Positions 53,043-56,966 of a stretch of DNA of 56,966 nt are shown piece by piece. The position numbers and the translations under genes are program-made. Under the pieces are notes generated by a model that made no database searches, was not told the DNA's origin, and saw only the letters and a list, made by a program, of their open reading frames with translations. Origin of the DNA: IGN2 sp964639955 (GTDB lineage: Bacteria > Bacteroidota > Ignavibacteria > Ignavibacteriales > Ignavibacteriaceae); the NCBI GenBank assembly GCA_964639955.1, contig CAZXGJ010000013.1, forward strand, positions 1 to 56,966. Reading direction: 5' to 3'. Numbering within the stretch: the stretch's first letter is position 1; every line of letters starts with the position of its first letter.

Positions 53043-53414
53043 TGCACTCCTCCAATTATTATATGATTAAGATTTTAGTTCTAAATATAGAATAATTAGG
53101 CATAAAACCAACAATTTGCTCAACTGATTTCAAATTGAGATTCTCAGAATCTTTGTTTTGGCTTTTTTTAATAATCTTAATTGAAAAAACGCATTCTGAT
53201 TTTTTTTTACAGGTTAATCTGTGAATTAAGCTGTATCATTTCAAAAAATTATACCAATTGGTTACAAGATAGCGGCGTCATTTTTGTCCAAAATATGCCA
53301 ATTATAAACTGTTTTAGTTAATAATGAAAAATTGGTTGAAGAGCCAATAGTTTGGCACGCATAGTGGAATACTCCCGGAAAAATGAAACAAAATAATAAC
53401 AAACGAGAGAAAAG
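53043..53414. promoter_or_regulatory. Divergent intergenic region (ssb / pseudopilin-like cassette) with CCAAT boxes
   Basis: No coding frame is visible in these 372 bp. A small hairpin AGATTC-TCA-GAATCT lies at 53138-53152. The palindrome ACCAATTGGT is at 53253-53262. CCAATT recurs at 53298-53303, and ATTGG (53331-53335) with CCAAT (53344-53348) forms an inverted pair. The palindrome sits about 90-100 bp upstream of the candidate -24 element, a usual spacing for a sigma-54 enhancer-binding site. Promoters for ssb on the minus strand are probably also here, but I cannot place them. Confidence 0.45.
53352..53369 (+). promoter_or_regulatory. Candidate sigma-54 (-24/-12) promoter
   Basis: TTGGCACG at 53352-53359 matches the -24 element exactly. 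The -12 region, GTGGAA at 53364-53369, has the right spacing but departs from TTGCA, with GG in place of the usual GC. Transcription would begin near 53380, giving a leader of about 35 nt with a GAGAGAAAA site before the ATG at 53415. The -12 mismatch keeps confidence moderate. Confidence 0.4.
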
Positions 53415-53909
53415 ATGAATACCGGGCAAATGATGCTTTCAATTGGAGCGATGCTGTTACTTTCAACTTTAATGTTAAGGGTGAACAGCAATAACATGCT
53501 TAATGAAACATTGAGGGATGAGGCACAATATGGGGTTCTGGCAACTTCGCTGGCAACATCGATTATTGAAGAAGCTATAAGTAAATCTTTTGATGAACAT
53601 TCCGATTCAAATTCAGTTTCAAGTTTAGTAGAGCTTACTCTGGCATCCAAGCTTGGGCCGGAAGCCGGCGAGACTTATCAATATTTTAATGATTTCGACG
53701 ACTTTAATGGTTTCGCAAAGGTTGATTCATCAATGCCGTCTGCAACTTTTGATATTAAATGTTTTGTTAGCTATGTGGCTTCTTCAAATATTTTAGCAAA
53801 ATCAACAACGACAACCTGGCATAAAAAAATTGATGTGACGGTCACAAGTCCGTTTATAAGAGATACAATCGTAGCTTCGTCTATATTCAGCTATTGGTCT
53901 TTCAGGTAG
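53415..53909 (+). CDS. Pseudopilin-like single-TM protein (first gene of cassette)
   Basis: A 164-residue protein with a short leader MNTG, then a TM helix (about 6-22, MMLSIGAMLLLSTLML). A stretch like YGVLATSLATSIIEEAISKS follows, which resembles the amphipathic helix of prepilin-like proteins (PilV/PilX class), then a mostly beta ectodomain of about 100 residues. If cleaved after Gly4, position +5 lacks the Glu of standard pilins. Family assignment is by pattern only. An AGAGAAAA site precedes the ATG. It ends 11 bp before the next gene. Confidence 0.7.
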   Translation: MNTGQMMLSIGAMLLLSTLMLRVNSNNMLNETLRDEAQYGVLATSLATSIIEEAISKSFDEHSDSNSVSSLVELTLASKLGPEAGETYQYFNDFDDFNGFAKVDSSMPSATFDIKCFVSYVASSNILAKSTTTTWHKKIDVTVTSPFIRDTIVASSIFSYWSFR

Positions 53910-53920
53910 GAGGAAGGAAA

Positions 53921-54520
53921 ATGGGATTTAATGTTTTAATGGATATTCTTGGTTCATCTATAATTGGTGGAATTATTATGCTTACACTTTTCCGTGTTAA
54001 CGATTCCGCTATAGAAAATACACTAAACGGCAGTACTGAACTTTCAGCCCAGCAGAATCTTTCTACTGTAGTTCAGATACTTGAAGAGGATTTCAGAAGG
54101 ATTGGCTATTGTGCTGACTGGAATAAAATACCTGTACCTTCTCATGCAATTATTTTTGCCGATTCGAATGAAATAAAATATTTAACTGATATAGAATCGG
54201 ATGGTAAAGTAGATACAATGCATTATTACATTGGTGACCCAAGCGAGCTATTGGTTACACCAAATCCACGTGACAGGTTTTTATACCGTGTTGTAAATAG
54301 TGAAATACCTGTAGGTGTAAATCTGGGTGTTACTCAGTTTAGTCTAACTTTCTTTAACCCGCTGGGAGATAGCATCTACTTTCCGGTAACTGATCCAAGA
54401 GAAATTTATACAATGAAAATTGATATAACGGTTGAAGACGTTGCCGCTTACAATCAGGAATACTCTACGGCATTCTGGAGGCAGATACGTCTGGCAGCAA
54501 GAAATTTGAGAAATCGATAA
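53921..54520 (+). CDS. Pseudopilin-like protein, GspJ/PilW-like layout
   Basis: I start at the ATG at 53921, which follows a strong GGAGGAAGG site, rather than an upstream frame start. The 199-residue protein begins MGFNVLMDILGSSIIGGIIM, a Gly-Phe start then a TM helix. An amphipathic helix follows (STVVQILEEDFRRIGYC), the classic minor pseudopilin layout of GspJ/PilW, then a beta-rich domain. The +5 position after Gly2 is Met, not Glu. A single Cys appears in GYC. Probably exported to the inner membrane and assembled with the neighbours; this is inference. Confidence 0.72.
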   Translation: MGFNVLMDILGSSIIGGIIMLTLFRVNDSAIENTLNGSTELSAQQNLSTVVQILEEDFRRIGYCADWNKIPVPSHAIIFADSNEIKYLTDIESDGKVDTMHYYIGDPSELLVTPNPRDRFLYRVVNSEIPVGVNLGVTQFSLTFFNPLGDSIYFPVTDPREIYTMKIDITVEDVAAYNQEYSTAFWRQIRLAARNLRNR

Positions 54521-54532
54521 GGAGGAATTTAA

Positions 54533-55765
54533 ATGGGTAAATTAGCTTTATTTCTGGTACTTGGCTTTAGCGCTATATTTCTGGTTTCAAGCCATAATTC
54601 AAATACGGTATCCAACCGGGCTGTGGATAACATGATTGACTACCATGCCAAATCTATGGCTTACAACATTGCTGTAAGCGGTGCAAATCTTGCAGCTAAT
54701 GAAATATTTATGGACGATTCCTGGACTACCGGATTTAAAAATGTAGATTTTCAGGATGGCAAATTAAATGTTTCTGTACTTATTGTTGATAAGGCGAAAA
54801 ATATTAGAAAAATAGTAGCTTCAGGAACTTACAGAGGGATTAATAAAACCATAAATGTTACCTTACAGCCAAGTAAATTTTCGAAATTTGCTTATTACTC
54901 AAACAGTGAAGGAAGCAGTATCTGGTGGACTTCGAATGATACTGTTTGGGGTCCTTTCCATACCCAGGATAACTTGAGATCTTCCGGGCATCCTGTATTT
55001 TATGGTAAAGCTACTATTAAGAAAAATATTATCTACTATAATGGAAAGAAGAAAGGCAACGAACCTAAATTCCTTGGTGGATTTGAAAAAGGTGTAGATC
55101 TTCCATTACCCTCCAACAGCTTATCTGATCTTGAAACTGATGCAATGAATGGTGGGTTATATCTCAACTCTGCAAAAGACACCGTATATATAACTTTTAA
55201 AGATGACTCTGTTAAAATCCGTTACGGTTATAAAGATAAAGACTCAACTTATTTGACTTCTTCTTTAGCCTCTAACGGTGTAATATTTGCAAAAGATAAG
55301 TTCGTACGGTTGAAAGGTACTGTTTCAGGACAATATACTGTAGCAGCTTCATATAATGGCACGAAGAAAAAGGGTGGTACCATTTATCTTGATGATGATA
55401 TAGTTCTTAAAAATGATCCTTTAAAAAATCCTTATTCTTCTGATGTACTTGGGATCGTTGCTGAGCAAAATGTTTTCATAACAGATAATAAAGTTAATAA
55501 CGACCATATAAACATTCAGGCATCTATTTATTGCCAGAAAGGTGGGTTTGGAGCCCAGAACTATGACACACGTCCCATAAGCGGTAACATAAATTTATTA
55601 GGAGGAATTATCCAGAACACAAGGCAGGCTGTTGGTACTTTCGGTAAAAGCGGCGTCCAATCCGGTTTTTCCAAGAGATACCGTTATGACGACAGATTAA
55701 TGTATATGTCACCTCCATCATTTCCGAATACAGGTGAATTCGAGATAGTATCGTGGCAGGAATAA
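54533..55765 (+). CDS. Large pseudopilin-like protein (DUF4900/PilX-like) with beta-rich ectodomain
   Basis: A 410-residue protein starting 12 bp after the previous gene behind AAGGAGGAA. MG then a TM helix (about 3-19, KLALFLVLGFSAIFLV), an alpha region with MAYNIAVSGANLAANEIFMD (PilX-like), then a long beta-rich ectodomain. The segment VWGPFHTQDNLRSSGHPVFY resembles DUF4900 proteins of Bacteroidota/Ignavibacteria, with repeated Gly/Asn-rich strands (GGTIYLDDDIVL, GNINLLGGII) suggesting a beta-solenoid. It has one Cys. Function unknown; likely the surface-exposed end of a pseudopilus. Confidence 0.68.
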   Translation: MGKLALFLVLGFSAIFLVSSHNSNTVSNRAVDNMIDYHAKSMAYNIAVSGANLAANEIFMDDSWTTGFKNVDFQDGKLNVSVLIVDKAKNIRKIVASGTYRGINKTINVTLQPSKFSKFAYYSNSEGSSIWWTSNDTVWGPFHTQDNLRSSGHPVFYGKATIKKNIIYYNGKKKGNEPKFLGGFEKGVDLPLPSNSLSDLETDAMNGGLYLNSAKDTVYITFKDDSVKIRYGYKDKDSTYLTSSLASNGVIFAKDKFVRLKGTVSGQYTVAASYNGTKKKGGTIYLDDDIVLKNDPLKNPYSSDVLGIVAEQNVFITDNKVNNDHINIQASIYCQKGGFGAQNYDTRPISGNINLLGGIIQNTRQAVGTFGKSGVQSGFSKRYRYDDRLMYMSPPSFPNTGEFEIVSWQE

Positions 55766-55821
55766 TTTCCTCTAAAGTAATACTTATAAACTGATTTTTT
55801 AGTAAGGAGGCTGCAGGAATT

Positions 55822-56547
55822 ATGGAAACATTTGAGAAAGAGTACAGGGGCAACGTAATTGTTGTAACTGTTAACCTGGTTAGTGCAACTCTTAACGACA
55901 CCAATGAATTCAAAGAATTTATGAACGAGTTAATATTATTAACCGACTGTAGCGTTGTAGTTGATATAAGTTATTGTTCTCACCTCGATTCTACCTTTAT
56001 TGGTGCACTTGTATTAAGTTTGAAGAAAATGAAGCAGAAAGAAAGACAGCTTGTATTGGTTGAACCAAGAGATCATACCAAGATCTTCCTGACGATGAAT
56101 TCATTAAATAAAATTTTCAGAATATATAAAAATGTAAATGATGCTGTTGAAGACTTGTTAAACAGGCAATTTATTGAAAATAATATTGAAGATTCTCAAA
56201 TCATTGAAAGCAATAAAGGAATAATTACCGAAAATTCTGAATTAAAGCAGGGATACGATGAAAATACTCCTCTGCCTGACAATATTTACCATCAAGACGA
56301 AGCAGACGCCTGTTTTAAAAGTGAAGCTGATTTGGAGCAATTTGATGAATCGATTGAGGAAACTTCACAAACCGATGAAGTAAATACTCCCTTCGATATT
56401 GAATATTATTCACTGCAGGAATCGGAATCCGGGAATTTTAACGGAACTAATGAACTGGTACATTTAGAAAATCCATCAGAGTTGGGACTTGGAACTAAAG
56501 AACGAGATTACAGGCAAGGCACAATTTCCTGGGATTTCGGAATATAA
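55822..56547 (+). CDS. STAS-domain protein with long acidic tail
   Basis: The ATG follows AGTAAGGAGG. Residues 1-113 form a STAS domain (anti-sigma factor antagonist fold): CSVVVDISYCSHLDSTFIGA, with Ser57 after Asp56 at the site phosphorylated in SpoIIAA-like proteins, then the helix FIGALVLSLKKMKQ and LVLVEPRDHTKIFLTM. The last 125 or so residues are acidic, low complexity and probably disordered, closing with the hydrophobic peptide TISWDFGI. STAS proteins usually partner with an anti-sigma kinase; none lies in the window. It is 56 bp after the pseudopilin-like genes and probably in their transcript. Confidence 0.85.
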   Translation: METFEKEYRGNVIVVTVNLVSATLNDTNEFKEFMNELILLTDCSVVVDISYCSHLDSTFIGALVLSLKKMKQKERQLVLVEPRDHTKIFLTMNSLNKIFRIYKNVNDAVEDLLNRQFIENNIEDSQIIESNKGIITENSELKQGYDENTPLPDNIYHQDEADACFKSEADLEQFDESIEETSQTDEVNTPFDIEYYSLQESESGNFNGTNELVHLENPSELGLGTKERDYRQGTISWDFGI

Positions 56548-56966
56548 CTTTTTAACTCCATCAAATAGAAAATTTTCTCAGATTATTTAATACCTTCCAA
56601 TCTGAACCTCTCTTAATAAGCCATTTATAATTTAATGACAATTTTGACGCAAAGGCGTTAAACTTTAATTAAGGATTACTTTTTCCTAGCATTGAAGGTA
56701 AAGATTTCCATAAGGAGCGGAAACATTTTCTTTTCAATTTCATACCAAAGCAAATGCATGTGAAAAGAAATTTAGCATATATCTTAACTGATTAAGCTTT
56801 CTATGTAAGGAATTCTTACTAAATGTAATAATTTGTAGCATCAAGAGAAATTGATATTAAAAATATCATCTCAGCACAATAATTGAAAGTAAAGGACAGC
56901 TTAGTATGATAATACGCATTGACTCATAAATAATGTAACCCAAGCAAAATTGGGTTAGGGGTCGTT
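56548..56966. other. 419-bp intergenic end region with hairpins
   Basis: No gene-like frame is visible. Structures: a perfect 10-bp inverted repeat TTTCTTTTCA (56727-56736) with TGAAAAGAAA (56761-56770), and a perfect 8-bp hairpin at 56936-56957, listed separately. GATATT-AAA-AATATC near 56850 is another small palindrome. A TAAGGAG near 56711 resembles a ribosome binding site, but no start codon follows at the right distance. The window ends before the next gene. Confidence 0.5.
56936..56957. promoter_or_regulatory. Perfect 8-bp hairpin TAACCCAA-GCAAAA-TTGGGTTA near window end
   Basis: TAACCCAA (56936-56943) and TTGGGTTA (56950-56957) are perfect complements with loop GCAAAA. GGGGTCGTT follows rather than a T-run, so it may be a leader structure of the gene beyond the window or an operator. 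The window ends 9 bp later, so its context cannot be judged. Confidence 0.4.

Noticed and set aside
53318..53650. A 110-codon minus-strand frame across the start of the pseudopilin-like gene
   Set aside because: It covers the candidate promoter and the start of a better-supported gene on the other strand, and its residue content looks random.
56646..56655. GACGCAAAGG resembling the 3' part of a GEMM c-di-GMP riboswitch
   Set aside because: The required partner segment with GGGCAAAC-like bases is missing upstream, and no matching stems form around it.
56754..56795. A 13-codon frame starting ATGCATGTG in the terminal spacer
   Set aside because: No ribosome binding site lies at a usable distance, and the length is within chance.
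1..56966. Insertion sequences, prophage or CRISPR arrays
   Set aside because: No transposase, integrase other than XerC-type, phage structural gene or regularly spaced repeat array was recognised.

Overview
This AT-rich window looks like a chromosomal housekeeping segment from the Bacteroidota/Ignavibacteriota side of the tree, most likely an Ignavibacteriales-like bacterium. The clues are a TonB-plug/beta-barrel outer membrane protein, an S8 protease with a type IX secretion (T9SS)-like C-terminal sorting domain, DUF5683 and DUF2795 proteins, NfnAB-like oxidoreductase, thiolase plus 3-hydroxybutyryl-CoA dehydrogenase, and several genes with clear GGAGG ribosome binding sites. It is a draft assembly: 100 Ns at 2962-3061 separate dapH from lysC. 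I see no insertion sequence, prophage or CRISPR array. The taxonomic call is inference.

Layout. 1-4.2 kb: tRNA-Arg, then a lysine/DAP cluster dapA-dapB-dapH-(gap)-lysC. 4.3-9.4 kb: a TonB-dependent receptor-like protein and the two NfnAB-like subunits. 9.4-11.1 kb: an NFACT/RqcH-like ribosome rescue protein on the minus strand. 11.3-14.4 kb: PASTA protein-rpe-folP-cdaA, which ends in a c-di-AMP synthase. 14.6-21.1 kb: metal-dependent hydrolase, parA-parB, two membrane proteins, argD-like aminotransferase and nadB, meeting a Ppx/GppA phosphatase tail to tail. 22-24 kb: two unknown small proteins, aroQ, a MerR regulator and tRNA-Pro with a terminator. 24.1-31.6 kb: purF, a large secreted protease, pgsA, ftsY and a small basic membrane protein.

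31.6-53.0 kb is almost all minus strand: ClC channel with CBS and RCK_C domains, hbd-thl, holB, DUF2795, M23 peptidase, hprK-hpf-xerC, ybeY, gamma-carbonic anhydrase, DUF3108, ctpA, lysS, rluB-scpB-scpA, trpS, HNH protein, acpS, an MCE-domain protein, a CorC-like protein and ssb. Many neighbours overlap by 1-43 bp, which indicates translational coupling.

53.3-56.6 kb is the least ordinary part. A divergent plus-strand cassette begins behind a candidate sigma-54 (-24/-12) promoter with CCAAT/ATTGG boxes upstream. It encodes three short-leader, single-TM pseudopilin-like proteins, the last with a large predicted extracellular region, then a STAS-domain protein with a long acidic tail ending in a hydrophobic peptide. 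Genes two to four have strong Shine-Dalgarno sites. This cassette is the best candidate for an undescribed system.

Functional links worth following: c-di-AMP synthesis (cdaA) and a ClC channel whose RCK_C domain belongs to a c-di-AMP-binding family; an acetylated DAP route (dapH with a possible ArgD-type transaminase); and two chromosome segregation modules (ParAB, ScpAB).
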